A DNA stretch of 64,000 nt from an uncultured Spirochaetota bacterium. GTDB lineage: Bacteria > Spirochaetota > UBA4802 > UBA5550. Made by a program: the position numbers and the translations under genes. Shown here piece after piece: positions 36,483-46,011 of this stretch (positions within the stretch are counted from its first letter, which is position 1; every line of letters starts with the position of its first letter). The stretch is taken from NCBI GenBank assembly GCA_937872225.1, contig CALMRZ010000047.1, forward strand, positions 62,001-126,000, given 5' to 3'. The notes beneath the pieces are model-generated. The model was not told where the DNA came from, did no database searches, and saw only the letters and a list, made by a program, of their open reading frames with translations.

Positions 36483-37481
36483 ATGTACGACAGATATAAA
36501 AGCAAAAGAAAGAACACCGGCATATTCAAGTTTTTAGCCGTCATCATCTTGGTCGCCGCGGCGGTCGCCCTGGCCATCAACTACCGCCACTACCTGGCCT
36601 TTTGGCGGTACAGCCACAATAAGCTGGAAAAACGCATAGACGCGGTGAAAAAGATCAAGGACCGGGTCAAAAAACGCGAGGCCCTTGCAGATTTCGCCGA
36701 TCTCTATGAGAAGCAGAAGGAAGAGCGCATGGTCGATGCGGACCTGTTTTTTCTCTCCGGCGAGATCCACTACCTTCTGGGAGAAACCTACCTGGGCGGT
36801 AATTTTTCCGAGCTTTTCATCAATGACCGAATCGGGGAGGTCAGCAGGGAGGCCAGGGTCGAATTTCTGAAGGCAATCAAAGATATTAAAAAGGGATGCG
36901 CCCTTGATAACGACGCCCCCGACGACAAATACAGCTACATGCTCGCCAAGGCGGCCTATTACACCGGCTTTTACAGCCCCCGGGACATATTTGAGATGAT
37001 TGAAAAAACCGGGGAATCGGTAAAGCAGATGGATGTGGAGAACATCAGGTTTTATTCCATGGCCAATATCATTCATAAAAAAGAGGATTACGGCCTGAAA
37101 TTCCTGTCCCAGTACGGCATGGTGAAGGACAACATCCAGGGGCTCCTGTTTTTTGCCACTGCGGAGCGCGTTGCGAAAAAATATACCGGCGCCATCGTAA
37201 GCTATAAAGACGTTCTCGCCCGCACGTCGGACGACAGCATACGCAAACTGGTCCATGTCAACCTCGGAAAGATATATTTCAACCAGTCGCTGTTCAGGGA
37301 ATCGATAGACCAGTTTAACCTGGCGTTAAAAATTGACGTGAAGGACACGACTCCCAAGATCTGGATAGGGAAAAATTATTCAGCCCTGGGTGAAAAGGAC
37401 AAGGCGAAAGCGATCTGGAGCGAGGTGCTGACAACGGACGGAACCAATGCCGAAGTGAAGCGCCTGATGGGGACCATGTAG
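36483..37481 (+). CDS. Membrane-anchored TPR-like protein
   Basis: A 332-aa protein with a membrane segment at about 16-33 and a long helical extracytoplasmic region. The C-terminal third contains TPR-like repeats (RKLVHVNLGKIYFNQSLFRESIDQFNLALKID and KIWIGKNYSALGEKDKAKAIWSEVL). TPR proteins act as scaffolds in complexes. Immediate coupling with the preceding anchored protein suggests both act in one envelope complex, perhaps related to the mre operon just downstream, although a terminator separates them. Confidence 0.7.
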   Translation: MYDRYKSKRKNTGIFKFLAVIILVAAAVALAINYRHYLAFWRYSHNKLEKRIDAVKKIKDRVKKREALADFADLYEKQKEERMVDADLFFLSGEIHYLLGETYLGGNFSELFINDRIGEVSREARVEFLKAIKDIKKGCALDNDAPDDKYSYMLAKAAYYTGFYSPRDIFEMIEKTGESVKQMDVENIRFYSMANIIHKKEDYGLKFLSQYGMVKDNIQGLLFFATAERVAKKYTGAIVSYKDVLARTSDDSIRKLVHVNLGKIYFNQSLFRESIDQFNLALKIDVKDTTPKIWIGKNYSALGEKDKAKAIWSEVLTTDGTNAEVKRLMGTM

Positions 37482-37541
37482 CATGGCCCTGGCGTGAATC
37501 ATGGACGGCATGGGTGATTCCCGCCGGCAACAATGAAGTTC

Positions 37542-37569
37542 GCCCCGCTGCAGGCGGGGCTTACTTTAT
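37542..37569 (+). terminator. Probable terminator before mreB
   Basis: GCCCCGC (37542-37548) pairs with GCGGGGC (37554-37560), followed by an interrupted T-rich tract. It probably separates the TPR unit from the cell-shape operon. Confidence 0.5.
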
Positions 37570-37590
37570 TAGAAAAATCACGTTATTCAC

Positions 37591-37618
37591 TTGACAAAAA
37601 TGGTGCTTATTGTAGTAG
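37591..37618 (+). promoter_or_regulatory. Candidate promoter of the cell-shape operon
   Basis: A perfect TTGACA at 37591-37596, with a weak -10 (TAGTAG-like) about 16 bases later. The distance to the mreB start is about 150 bases. Confidence 0.4.
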
Positions 37619-37698
37619 AAAGTCCTGTAATCAGTATTTAATGCCATCGAAAAAGCCGGCTGAAAGTGCCATTACAGAAGTCACAGCAGGACCGTCCT

Positions 37699-37720
37699 GA
37701 CCCCCCGGAGGGGGCTTTTA
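37699..37720. repeat. Dispersed C-run/G-run repeat
   Basis: CCCCCCGGAGGGGGC followed by TTTT, between the mreB promoter and its start codon. Its hairpin could attenuate transcription of the operon. Confidence 0.55.
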
Positions 37721-37765
37721 TTTATCAGGATGATTAAAAACGCGACTGATCATAGGAGTATATAC

Positions 37766-38791
37766 ATGTTTCTTGATTCGCTCTACGGGATGTTTTCAAA
37801 CGATATGGGCATCGATCTGGGCACCGCGAACACGCTGGTCCATGTCAAAGGCCAGGGGATCGTTCTATCCGAGCCGTCCGTTGTGGCGGTGCAGACCAGC
37901 ACCGGCAAAGTCCTGGCAGTGGGCCACGAGGCGAAGCGAATGCTGGGAAGGACGCCGGGCGATATCGTGGCGATCCGCCCGATGAAGGACGGCGTCATCG
38001 CCGACTTTGAAACCGTTGAAAAAATGATCCGGTATTTTATCACCAAGGTGCACAAGCGGAAAACGCTGGTGCGGCCGCGGGTCGTCATAGGCGTTCCGTC
38101 GGGCATCACCGAGGTTGAAAAGCGCGCGGTGCGCGAGTCTGCCGAGCAGGCCGGCGCGCGCGAGATATTCCTTATAGAAGAGGCGTTGGCGGCGGCCATC
38201 GGCGCCAATATCCCCATCCATGAACCGGCGGGCCACATGGTGGTCGACATCGGCGGCGGCACCACCGAGATCGCCGTCATATCCCTGGGCGGCATGGTCA
38301 TCGCCGATTCCATCCGGATCGCCGGCGACGAATTCGACGAGGCCATCATCAAGTACATGCGGACGCAGTACAACCTGGTCATCGGCGAAAGGATGGCCGA
38401 GGAAGTGAAATTCAGGATTGGGAACGCCTTCCCCGAGAAGAAAATAGAAATGATGGAACTGAAGGGGCGGGACGCCATATCCGGGCTTCCCCGGACCCTC
38501 GAGATAGATTCAACCGAGGTCCGCAAGGCCCTGAAGGAGCCGGTGGACCAGGTCCTCGACGGCATCAAGCACGTCCTGGAAAAGACGCCGCCCGAGCTTG
38601 CGGCGGACATCGTTGAGCGCGGCATCGTCATGACCGGCGGCGGCTCCCTGCTGAAGGGCCTCGACAAGTACATCAGCAAGGAGACCGGGGTGCCGGTCAT
38701 CCTGGCGGAGAACCCCCTGACCTGCGTTGTCCTGGGGGCCGGCAAGTTCCTTGAAGAGCTCAAGCACCTGTACCGGGCAAACCTGAAATAG
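37766..38791 (+). CDS. mreB: Rod-shape-determining protein MreB
   Basis: A 341-aa bacterial actin that polymerises along the inner membrane and guides lateral wall synthesis. Nucleotide-binding blocks are visible: [12 protein letters not shown] near the start, [24 protein letters not shown] and [13 protein letters not shown]. The ATG at 37766 follows TAGGAG; the in-frame extension to 37730 is unlikely. It heads mreB-mreC-mreD-mrdA-rodA, a complete elongation machinery. Confidence 0.96.
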   Translation: MFLDSLYGMFSNDMGIDLGTANTLVHVKGQGIVLSEPSVVAVQTSTGKVLAVGHEAKRMLGRTPGDIVAIRPMKDGVIADFETVEKMIRYFITKVHKRKTLVRPRVVIGVPSGITEVEKRAVRESAEQAGAREIFLIEEALAAAIGANIPIHEPAGHMVVDIGGGTTEIAVISLGGMVIADSIRIAGDEFDEAIIKYMRTQYNLVIGERMAEEVKFRIGNAFPEKKIEMMELKGRDAISGLPRTLEIDSTEVRKALKEPVDQVLDGIKHVLEKTPPELAADIVERGIVMTGGGSLLKGLDKYISKETGVPVILAENPLTCVVLGAGKFLEELKHLYRANLK

Positions 38792-38868
38792 CCCCCCAAC
38801 CCCCCAGAGGGGGGCTTTCGTTATCAAGAGGCGTTAGCAAGTCCCCCTCCGGGGGATTTAGGGGGCTT
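38790..38868. repeat. Dispersed C-run/G-run repeats between mreB and mreC
   Basis: A first unit (38790-38820) has AGCCCCCC pairing with GGGGGGCT followed by TTTCG, terminator-like. A second unit (38838-38868), CCCCCTCCGGGGG plus ATTTAGGGGGCTT, is identical over 31 bases to 57597-57627. They lie within the mreB-mreC gap and may reduce readthrough, giving more MreB than MreC. Confidence 0.7.
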
Positions 38869-38942
38869 GTAGGATATCCTGGTTGTAATATTCTTAACAG
38901 CATCAAATTAAAAAAAATCAGTAGAAAAGAGAATTATCTGAT

Positions 38943-39818
38943 TTGGAATTCATTATACGACATAAAAGCGTGGTAGCCTTTATCTCTTTCACGCTTTTTT
39001 GCATTATATCCCTTTCCATACAGTCGAGCACCCTGGTCCTCACCCTGGAAGGGGTCATAAGCGCGATCACCATGCCGTTCCAGAAGGCCTATGACGGCGC
39101 GCAGAGCGGCGTGTCCCGCCTCTGGGCCGGCTTCACCGAGCTGACGGAAGTCCGCGACGAGCTGAAGAAGACCCGGTCCAACCTCCAGAAGTACGAATCA
39201 ATGGCCGGTGAAATGAGCGAGCTGAAGCGCGAGAACGACCGGCTCCGCGAGCTCCTCGGCATGAAGGAGCGGGTGGAATACGCGTCGATTCCCGCGACGA
39301 TCATCTCCAAGGACCCGGACAACTGGTTCCGCACCATCATCATCAACAAGGGTTCGGGCGACGGCATCAAGGTGAACATGCCGGTCATTGCCTACCAGGG
39401 GGGGCAGAAGGCCGTCGTGGGCACGGTCATCGAGGTGCGCGGCAGCATATCGAGGATAGCCCCGATCATATCGCCCACCGTGAGGATCGGCGTGAAGCTC
39501 CAGGAGAGCCGGTTCCCGGGCCTTCTCTGCGGCTACTCCGGCAATTCCAACCTCTGCAAGATGGATTACATAAGCCGCGCGGCGTACATACGGTTCGGCG
39601 ACATGGTCATAACCTCCGGGCAGGGCGGCGTGTTCCCGCCGGGGCTGTTGGTGGGCACCGTGATTAAGTCCTATTCGCTGGAATCGAGCGCCTATCAGCG
39701 CGCCATCATCAAGCCGGTCATCGATTACAACCTCGTTGAAGACGTGTTTGTCATCAAAAAGGACCTGGACAAGGACCTCTTCGAGATATTTGACGAAGAC
39801 AAGGAAAAAGAGAAGTAA
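38943..39818 (+). CDS. mreC: Rod-shape-determining protein MreC
   Basis: A 291-aa protein with one N-terminal membrane segment (about 8-28), a coiled coil (about 62-100, TELTEVRDELKKTRSNLQ through ELLGMKERV) and the periplasmic beta-barrel domain (IPATIISKDPDNWFRTIIINKG, GGVFPPGLLVGTVIK). It links MreB to wall enzymes. The start appears to be TTG; no strong ribosome-binding site is seen. It follows mreB after repeat elements. Confidence 0.92.
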   Translation: MEFIIRHKSVVAFISFTLFCIISLSIQSSTLVLTLEGVISAITMPFQKAYDGAQSGVSRLWAGFTELTEVRDELKKTRSNLQKYESMAGEMSELKRENDRLRELLGMKERVEYASIPATIISKDPDNWFRTIIINKGSGDGIKVNMPVIAYQGGQKAVVGTVIEVRGSISRIAPIISPTVRIGVKLQESRFPGLLCGYSGNSNLCKMDYISRAAYIRFGDMVITSGQGGVFPPGLLVGTVIKSYSLESSAYQRAIIKPVIDYNLVEDVFVIKKDLDKDLFEIFDEDKEKEK

Positions 39819-39820
39819 CA

Positions 39821-40324
39821 ATGATTGTATCGTATATCTACACGGCGCTGATCATACTCATCTCGCTCCTGGTGCAGGGCCATTCCTCCTTTGACGTGGT
39901 CCGCATAGCCGGCGTGAAGCCCGACCTCATGTTCATCGCCATCGTCTATCTTTCCTATTGCTTCGGGTCGTTCTACGGCGAGGTCACGGCATTTGTGAGC
40001 GGGCTTCTGCACGACGCTGTCTCGAATTCGCCCCTGGGCCTCCTCACCTTCCCCAAGGTGGCGGTGGCCTTCGTCGTGGGCATGTTCGGGAGATCGCTCT
40101 TCAAGAACAACATCCTTACGACATCGCTCCTGCTCTTCGCGGCGTCCCTGGTCAAGGGGTTCCTGACCCTGTTCCTCAGCTACGTGTTTCACGAGGCGTC
40201 GGCGTCGTCCATATTGAGCATCATCCTGCCCGAGTCGTTCTACAACGCGCTGCTCGCCCCGCCGCTGTTCTTCATATTCGACAAAATATTCGAACGGGAG
40301 CTGGAGCGAGAGGGGTACATGTAA
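39821..40324 (+). CDS. mreD: Rod-shape-determining protein MreD
   Basis: A 167-aa hydrophobic protein of five to six membrane segments. VKPDLMFIAIVYLSYCFGSFYGEVTAFVSGLLHD matches the MreD core with its conserved acidic-glycine pattern, and SPLGLLTFPK follows. It starts two bases after mreC and partners MreC in the inner membrane. Confidence 0.9.
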   Translation: MIVSYIYTALIILISLLVQGHSSFDVVRIAGVKPDLMFIAIVYLSYCFGSFYGEVTAFVSGLLHDAVSNSPLGLLTFPKVAVAFVVGMFGRSLFKNNILTTSLLLFAASLVKGFLTLFLSYVFHEASASSILSIILPESFYNALLAPPLFFIFDKIFERELEREGYM

Positions 40325-40325
40325 G

Positions 40326-42329
40326 ATGCTGATGCAGTCGTCCTTAAGGGCCAAACTCCAGGAGGCGTTCCGGTTGCGCATGTATTTCTACATGACGGTG
40401 ACCGCCGTTGCCTTCGCGGCGCTGCTGCTTCAGCTCATTAATCTCCAGCTCATCCAGGGAAAAGAGTACAAGGCCAAGGCCCGCCTCAACATGGAAAGCA
40501 ACGTCCCCATACCGGCGGCCCGCGGCGACATCTATGACCGCAACTTCAGGGAGGGCGAAAAGAACGTGGTCATCGTGTCCAATAGGCCCTCGTTCAACAT
40601 CACCACCATTCCGGCCAAGTTCAAATCAAAAAAAAAATTGTATGAGATACTCGATCTCCTGTCGCGCCTATTTGCCATCAACAAGGATGAAATCATAAAC
40701 GAAATAAACAACGGCAATCCCTGGGAGCGGGTCGTCCTGAAGGAGGACGTCGAGTTCGATACCATCGTGAAGCTGGCGTCGCACCAGGACAGGTTCCCCA
40801 ACATCGATTGGGAGGACGCCTCGGTCCGCGTCTACAATTTCAGCGAAATGTTCGCCCATGTCATCGGATACGTGGGGAGCATCAGCAAGGATGAATACCG
40901 CAAGCTCAAGTTGGAGGGCTACAAGCACTACCAGAAGATAGGGAAATCCGGCATCGAGAAGCAGTATGACCGGCTCCTCCGCGGCCGTGACGGGTACGTG
41001 CGCCGCATCGTCGACGTCCGCCAGAGGACAGAGGGAGAGGAAGTGGGGCAGCGGCCCATTGCCGGCGAAAACCTCGTCCTCACCATCGATTACAATATCC
41101 AGAACACGCTCTACGAGGCCATGAAAGACATGAAGGGCGGCGCCATCGTGCTGAAGCCCGCCACCGGCGAGATCCTGGCCCTGGTGAGCAAGCCCGATTT
41201 CGATCCGAACCTCATCATATCGAAGAACAACGCCGATGTCATCAAGCAGCTGCAGAAGGACAGGGAGCGCCCCTTCCTGAACCGGGTGATCCAGTCCAAG
41301 TATCCCCCGGCGTCGACTTTCAAGCTGGTCACCGCGGTCTCGGCCCTCGAGACGGAAAAGGCGACCCCCGAGAAGTCATACTACTGCCCCGGCAAGTTCA
41401 CCCTCAAGGGATACAAGGACCACGATTTTTACGATTATGACGTGCACGGCACCGTCGACCTCTACTGGGCGATCGCCAAATCGTGCAGCGTCTATTTCTA
41501 CCAACTAGGCCTCCTGACCGGCCCCACGATCATCATGCGTTACGCCGAGGACTTCGGCCTCAACCAGAAGTCGGGCATCGATATCCCCGGCGAGGTCGCC
41601 GGGTTCGTGCCGTCGCGTCAGTGGAAATACAAGACCTTCGGCCAGCCCTGGTTCGACGGCGACACCGTCAACATGGCGATCGGGCAGGGCTTCCTGCACG
41701 TGACGCCCATGGGCATGTGCGAGTTCGTGTCCGCACTGGTCAACAACGGCATCGTGTACCAGCCCCACGTCATCAAGGAAATCCGTACCAACGACAACAG
41801 CCGCGTCCTGAAGACGTTTCCCCGCAAGAAGATCCGGGAGATACCGCTGTCGCCCCTCACCCTGCAGGCGGTCAAGAAGGGCATGCGCATGGGCGTCATG
41901 AGCGGCACTTCGGGACGCCTGGGATACCTCAAGGTGCCGGTGGCTGGAAAGACCGGCACAGCGCAGACCAGGTCGATACGCCAGGAAAAGTATTCTCAGC
42001 ACGCCTGGTTTGTCGGGTTCGCCCCCTATGAGAGCCCCCCCGAAAACGCCGTTGTCACGGTTGTGCTGGTTGAGTACGGCGTCGCCGGCGCCGCAAGCGC
42101 CGTTCCCATCGCTGAAAAGGTCTATACCAGGCTGAACGATCTCGGTTATTTCAGCGTTGCCCCCGCAGCGGCGGCGCAGCAGCCCGAGGCAAAAAAGGCC
42201 GGGGCCGTCCCGGGGAAGCAGGTCATGCTGCCCCAGCCCCAGGTGCAGCCGAAAAAGAACGCCGCCGCCCCCGGCGTCCCCGGGCAGGCGCCGCAGAAAA
42301 AGCCCGTGGCGGTCAAAAAGACGGACTGA
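40326..42329 (+). CDS. mrdA: Penicillin-binding protein 2 (elongation transpeptidase)
   Basis: A 667-aa class B PBP: membrane anchor near 20-40, pedestal domain with AARGDIYDRN, and a transpeptidase domain. The active-site serine is in PPASTFKLV (SxxK), the second motif reads SCS in AKSCSVYFYQL where SxN or SxD is usual, and KTG is present in AGKTGTAQ. A C-terminal tail of about 60 residues is rich in alanine, proline, glutamine and lysine and likely disordered. It cross-links side-wall peptidoglycan with RodA. Confidence 0.95.
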   Translation: MLMQSSLRAKLQEAFRLRMYFYMTVTAVAFAALLLQLINLQLIQGKEYKAKARLNMESNVPIPAARGDIYDRNFREGEKNVVIVSNRPSFNITTIPAKFKSKKKLYEILDLLSRLFAINKDEIINEINNGNPWERVVLKEDVEFDTIVKLASHQDRFPNIDWEDASVRVYNFSEMFAHVIGYVGSISKDEYRKLKLEGYKHYQKIGKSGIEKQYDRLLRGRDGYVRRIVDVRQRTEGEEVGQRPIAGENLVLTIDYNIQNTLYEAMKDMKGGAIVLKPATGEILALVSKPDFDPNLIISKNNADVIKQLQKDRERPFLNRVIQSKYPPASTFKLVTAVSALETEKATPEKSYYCPGKFTLKGYKDHDFYDYDVHGTVDLYWAIAKSCSVYFYQLGLLTGPTIIMRYAEDFGLNQKSGIDIPGEVAGFVPSRQWKYKTFGQPWFDGDTVNMAIGQGFLHVTPMGMCEFVSALVNNGIVYQPHVIKEIRTNDNSRVLKTFPRKKIREIPLSPLTLQAVKKGMRMGVMSGTSGRLGYLKVPVAGKTGTAQTRSIRQEKYSQHAWFVGFAPYESPPENAVVTVVLVEYGVAGAASAVPIAEKVYTRLNDLGYFSVAPAAAAQQPEAKKAGAVPGKQVMLPQPQVQPKKNAAAPGVPGQAPQKKPVAVKKTD

Positions 42330-42352
42330 GCATATGACATGCGAGGAAGCCA

Positions 42353-43672
42353 ATGTTATTCAGTAAAGAGGGATTGAGCAAGATCGATTATGCCCTGGTT
42401 ATCGCGGTGGTGCTGACCGTCTTCATCGGGATACTGATGATTTACAGCGCGGGCTTTGATCCCATCGACAAGGTCAACAACGGCCTCTACCGCAAGCAGC
42501 TCCTCTGGTTCATTTTCGGGTTTATCCTGATGATCGGGCTGGCCATCGTCAACTACCAGTCCCTGGGCGAGTTCTCCCTGCATATCTATGTCATACTCAT
42601 CATCCTGCTGATCATAACCACTATCTTCGGCACGCCCGTGCGCAACACCCGGGCATGGCTCAACTTCGGCGTTTTTTCCATACAGCCGTCGGAGTTCATG
42701 AAGCTCGGTCTGGTCATCATCCTGGCCAAGTACCTGGAAATACGGGAGAGAGACATCACCAGGCTCCGGGAGCTGGTGGTCCCCGCGCTCCTGACCTTTA
42801 TTCCGATGCTCATTATACTCAAACAGCCCGATTTCGGCACGGCCATCATATTCATCCCGATACTCCTGACCATGCTTTTCGTCGGCGGCGCGGACATCTC
42901 GCACCTCCTGTCGATCGTCCTGATAGCGACGATCGCGATGGTGGTGCCGATGGTGCTCACGTACCGGGAATGGATCGGCGCCGAGGGCTCCAATTTCCTC
43001 CTCGATTTCTTCCAGGACGTCAACCTTCTTCTCGTCGTATCGGGGGTGCTGCTCCTGGTGACCCTGGTCACCTTCGTGCTTCACTTCTTTTCGGTGAAGA
43101 AGTTTTTGCGCAAGATCTATATCCCGGGAGCGGTCATATCCCTGGGGCTTATGACGTCGGTTGTCATTCAGAAGCTCTTCAAAGTGTACCAGAAGAGGCG
43201 GATCCTCGTGTTTCTGAACCCGGACCTTGACCCGCAGGGTTCGGGGTACAACATCATCCAGTCCAAGATCGCCATCGGGTCAGGCGGGTTTTTCGGCAAG
43301 GGTTTTCTCAAGGGATCTCAGTCCCAGCTCGGGTTTCTCCCCGAGAAGAGCTCTGACTTTATTTTTTCCGTCGTGGCCGAGGAGTGGGGTTTTTTCGGCG
43401 CCCTGGTCCTCCTGGCCCTCTTCGGCTTTATCATCTTCCGCTGCGTGCAGACGGCCTTCGAGTCCAAGGACAAGTTCGGCGCCCTCCTGGCGAGCGGCAT
43501 CGGGACGATCCTTTTTTTCCATATACTCATCAATATAGGCATGGCGGTGGGCATCATGCCGGTTACGGGACTGCCGCTCTGCTTCGTGTCCTACGGCGGG
43601 TCAAACCTGATGATGTCCATGATCTGTATCGGCATAATGCTCAACATCAGGGCGCGCAAGTTCGTTTACTGA
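42353..43672 (+). CDS. rodA: Peptidoglycan glycosyltransferase RodA
   Basis: A 439-aa SEDS-family polymerase that builds glycan strands from lipid II with PBP2. Core motifs include NTRAWLNFGVFSIQPSEFMKLG, GYNIIQSKIAIGSGGFFGKG, the catalytic-aspartate block EKSSDFIFSVVAEEWG and GLPLCFVSYGGSNL. It is about 60-70 residues longer than typical RodA because of an insertion near residues 200-275 that adds hydrophobic stretches (LLLVVSGVLLLVTLVTFVL). It follows mrdA by 23 bases. Confidence 0.94.
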   Translation: MLFSKEGLSKIDYALVIAVVLTVFIGILMIYSAGFDPIDKVNNGLYRKQLLWFIFGFILMIGLAIVNYQSLGEFSLHIYVILIILLIITTIFGTPVRNTRAWLNFGVFSIQPSEFMKLGLVIILAKYLEIRERDITRLRELVVPALLTFIPMLIILKQPDFGTAIIFIPILLTMLFVGGADISHLLSIVLIATIAMVVPMVLTYREWIGAEGSNFLLDFFQDVNLLLVVSGVLLLVTLVTFVLHFFSVKKFLRKIYIPGAVISLGLMTSVVIQKLFKVYQKRRILVFLNPDLDPQGSGYNIIQSKIAIGSGGFFGKGFLKGSQSQLGFLPEKSSDFIFSVVAEEWGFFGALVLLALFGFIIFRCVQTAFESKDKFGALLASGIGTILFFHILINIGMAVGIMPVTGLPLCFVSYGGSNLMMSMICIGIMLNIRARKFVY

Positions 43673-43681
43673 TGAGGCGAT

Positions 43682-43705
43682 GCCCCCCCGGCCCCTGAGG
43701 GGGTG
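43682..43705. repeat. Dispersed C-run/G-run repeat
   Basis: CCCCCCC and CCCCTGAGGGGG just after the rodA stop codon; may serve as a terminator for the cell-shape operon. Confidence 0.55.
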
Positions 43706-43804
43706 TGTGGGAATTGAATTTTTTTCATCGCGAGGGGCAGTGTAGTGCCCCTGTGTTTGTTTATTAAATCCCGGTTTGATGTTAAATTTTTCGTATTGTG
43801 CCGC

Positions 43805-43831
43805 GTGCCCCCTCCGGCGGTCAGGGGGGTC
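43805..43831. repeat. Dispersed C-run/G-run repeat
   Basis: CCCCCTCCGGCGGTCAGGGGGG, upstream of the small cupin gene. Confidence 0.5.
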
Positions 43832-43914
43832 TATACTGAAAATTATGCATACGGATAATAACATTGATATGCAAAAAGAGCAACTTTTTCTACCTGGAAA
43901 AACATGGCGTTTCA

Positions 43915-44214
43915 ATGCGCCTGTATAATGATTTAACAGATTGCCCCCATGCTGCCGTTGCCTACCAGGAAACAGCAGCGGGACGCGCGGAAGAATCCTA
44001 TCATGAAAAAAGCGCTTTTATCTATTATAACATAGAAGGGAGCGATACGTGGATAATCGAGGATGTTGAGTATCCTGTTGATAAAGATGATGTGGTAATA
44101 GTCCCGCCGGGGAAAAGATTCTATTTCAAGGGGAATTTGAAGCAACTATGCATAACCGTCCCTGCATGGGAAGAGCAGTTTGGACATCATGTAAGGATTG
44201 TCACGGTTCCATGA
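43915..44214 (+). CDS. Small cupin-like protein
   Basis: A 99-aa protein with one cupin-type beta-barrel pattern: EESYHEKSAFIYYNIEGSDTWIIEDVEYPVDKDDVVIVPPGKRFYFKGN. GxxxxVxxDDVVIVPPG is typical cupin motif language, but few of the usual metal histidines are present. The reading frame stays open upstream to 43864 without a ribosome-binding site at either start, so the true start is uncertain and the gene may be weakly expressed or decayed. Confidence 0.5.
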   Translation: MRLYNDLTDCPHAAVAYQETAAGRAEESYHEKSAFIYYNIEGSDTWIIEDVEYPVDKDDVVIVPPGKRFYFKGNLKQLCITVPAWEEQFGHHVRIVTVP

Positions 44215-44267
44215 GACCGGCGGCGCTCATGCGGGATTGATGAATTGCGCCTCTTCAGGTGATGCTA

Positions 44268-45038
44268 ATGAAACAAAAGCAAATCATACCATGCCTCGTG
44301 ATGCTCGTACTTCTTTTCCGATGCTCCTTCGCGGCCGATGATGCGGCAATCTACGGGAAGACGAATCCCGACGATTACGTGACCGGCAGGTTCAATCCTG
44401 CAAAGCACGAGCTGTTTGTCTCCCTCGCGGATTCCGGCATCCCGACCAACAAGTGGCCTCACCTCCTCAGGAAGGAAGCGGCCGGCGCGCTGAAGGAGCT
44501 GTACGCCGCCTTCCGCAAGGAACACCCGCAGGCCCCCTTCTGGGTCCAGAGCTCGACCAGGAGCTTTGTCGACCAGAAAAACATCTGGGACGGCAAGTGG
44601 AACGGCACCATTGCCGTGAAGAATGTCGGCCTCAGCAGGAACGTGAAGGACCCGATGAAGCGTGCCCTCGAGATCCTCAAGTTTTCATCGATGCCGGGAA
44701 CGTCGCGTCACCACTGGGGCACCGATTTCGACCTCAATGTTCTGGAAAACAGCTATTACGAGACGGGCGAGGGAAGGGTCCTGTACTTCTGGATGAAGGA
44801 ACATGCCGGGCGCTTCGGCTTCTGCCAGCCCTACACGGCGGGAAGAAAAACGGGATACCATGAAGAAAAATGGCACTGGTCATACAAACCGCTGGCAAGG
44901 ATTTTTCTGGAGCGCTGGAATTCACTGCACCGGAAGAATCCCGGCGTCTTTTCGCGCAAGGGTCTTTTTGGCGGGTCAGAGGTGTCGGGCAAGCTGGCGC
45001 CGGTGTACGTGAACGCGATCAACAGGGACTGCGATTGA
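44268..45038 (+). CDS. VanY-type D-alanyl-D-alanine carboxypeptidase
   Basis: A 256-aa secreted M15B peptidase with a signal peptide (about 1-22). The zinc motif SRHHWGTDFDL near residue 145 and the distal EEKWHWSY near 205 supply the histidine-aspartate-histidine ligands and the catalytic glutamate. These enzymes trim terminal D-alanine from wall peptides in the periplasm. The ATG at 44268 follows AGGTG and gives the cleanest signal peptide; GTG at 44259 and ATG at 44262 are also in frame. Position near the cell-shape operon fits a wall-maturation role. Confidence 0.88.
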   Translation: MKQKQIIPCLVMLVLLFRCSFAADDAAIYGKTNPDDYVTGRFNPAKHELFVSLADSGIPTNKWPHLLRKEAAGALKELYAAFRKEHPQAPFWVQSSTRSFVDQKNIWDGKWNGTIAVKNVGLSRNVKDPMKRALEILKFSSMPGTSRHHWGTDFDLNVLENSYYETGEGRVLYFWMKEHAGRFGFCQPYTAGRKTGYHEEKWHWSYKPLARIFLERWNSLHRKNPGVFSRKGLFGGSEVSGKLAPVYVNAINRDCD

Positions 45039-45059
45039 CCCGGGGGCGGGGCCTTCCGG

Positions 45060-45809
45060 TTAAAAAATGAGGAGCAGGCCCAGCCCGATTGACACCCCGG
45101 TGGTATCGTAATTAAACTCGCCCGTCTTGTTGCTGAAGTGGGATATCCCCGTCAACCCTGCATTGAACCTCGTATCCTCCGATGTGCGGACCAGGAACCC
45201 GAAGCCGTAGTGCATGGTGAAGGAGTTGATGCTGTATTCCCGGACGGTTCGATCAATCGAGGAGGATGCGCGCAGGAAAAACTTCCGGTAGCCGTACCCG
45301 ATACCGGCGGTGAGATAGGGGGTGTAGGTGTTTTTTTCCAGGTCGAGTACGGAGTAGCTGAACTTGAAGGGAAGGTTGAATTCAACGATGTGGCCGCTCA
45401 TCCTGGTGCGGACCAGGCTGTCCATCAGGTCGCTTTTATTCTTTCTCAAGGATTTCGCGTTGGAGTATACGACGCCGATGTCGAAGGTCATGGTAAACCG
45501 GTCATACAGGACCCCCAGGGGCGCGGACAGGCTCGCACTGCCATAGCCTTCCCGGGCGTCCAGTCCGCCGCTGAGGCCCATGATAAAGCGCGGGACCGTG
45601 CGGGCCAGTTCCCTGTTCTTGTAATCCAGGACGGTGCCTTTTTTATACCTGTTGTCCCTCCCGGTTTCCCTGTCCTCTATGTACTGAGCGGTTTCCATGC
45701 CCCCGTCATCGGTTATGCCGGCGGCCAGAAGATCCGACGGGCCGGCAATGAACAGGATCGGCAGGGCCGCGGATATCGCCAGGATTGAATGGATCAGTTT
45801 TTGTGTCAT
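45060..45809 (-). CDS. Predicted outer-membrane beta-barrel protein
   Basis: A 249-aa protein with a signal peptide (about 1-30) and a mature region of eight or so amphipathic strands (LDAREGYGSASLSAPLGVLYDRFTM, HIVEFNLPFKFSYSVLDL, TPYLTAGIGYGYRKFFLR, MHYGFGFLVRTSEDTRFNAGLTG) ending in LLLIF, a phenylalanine-terminated OmpA/OmpW-like barrel. The ATG at 45809 follows GGGGGACC. Its stop lies 21 bases from the convergent VanY gene. The function is unknown. Confidence 0.65.
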   Translation of the reverse strand: MTQKLIHSILAISAALPILFIAGPSDLLAAGITDDGGMETAQYIEDRETGRDNRYKKGTVLDYKNRELARTVPRFIMGLSGGLDAREGYGSASLSAPLGVLYDRFTMTFDIGVVYSNAKSLRKNKSDLMDSLVRTRMSGHIVEFNLPFKFSYSVLDLEKNTYTPYLTAGIGYGYRKFFLRASSSIDRTVREYSINSFTMHYGFGFLVRTSEDTRFNAGLTGISHFSNKTGEFNYDTTGVSIGLGLLLIF

Positions 45810-46011
45810 TTCGGTCCCCCGCAGGAATGCATAATGCCGCTCTCCGGCCTGACGGCCGGGACGGGTATACACAGAGTGATCATCAACCGTTACAAAATCA
45901 AGTAAAATAGAACCGGTATGCGGCTGAAAATCAAGTATATCCCGCAGAACACCCTGCCTGTTCCGCAGAGGTACGGTTAGCCCTGATTACCCGGCCCGGG
46001 CCGGGGATCGG

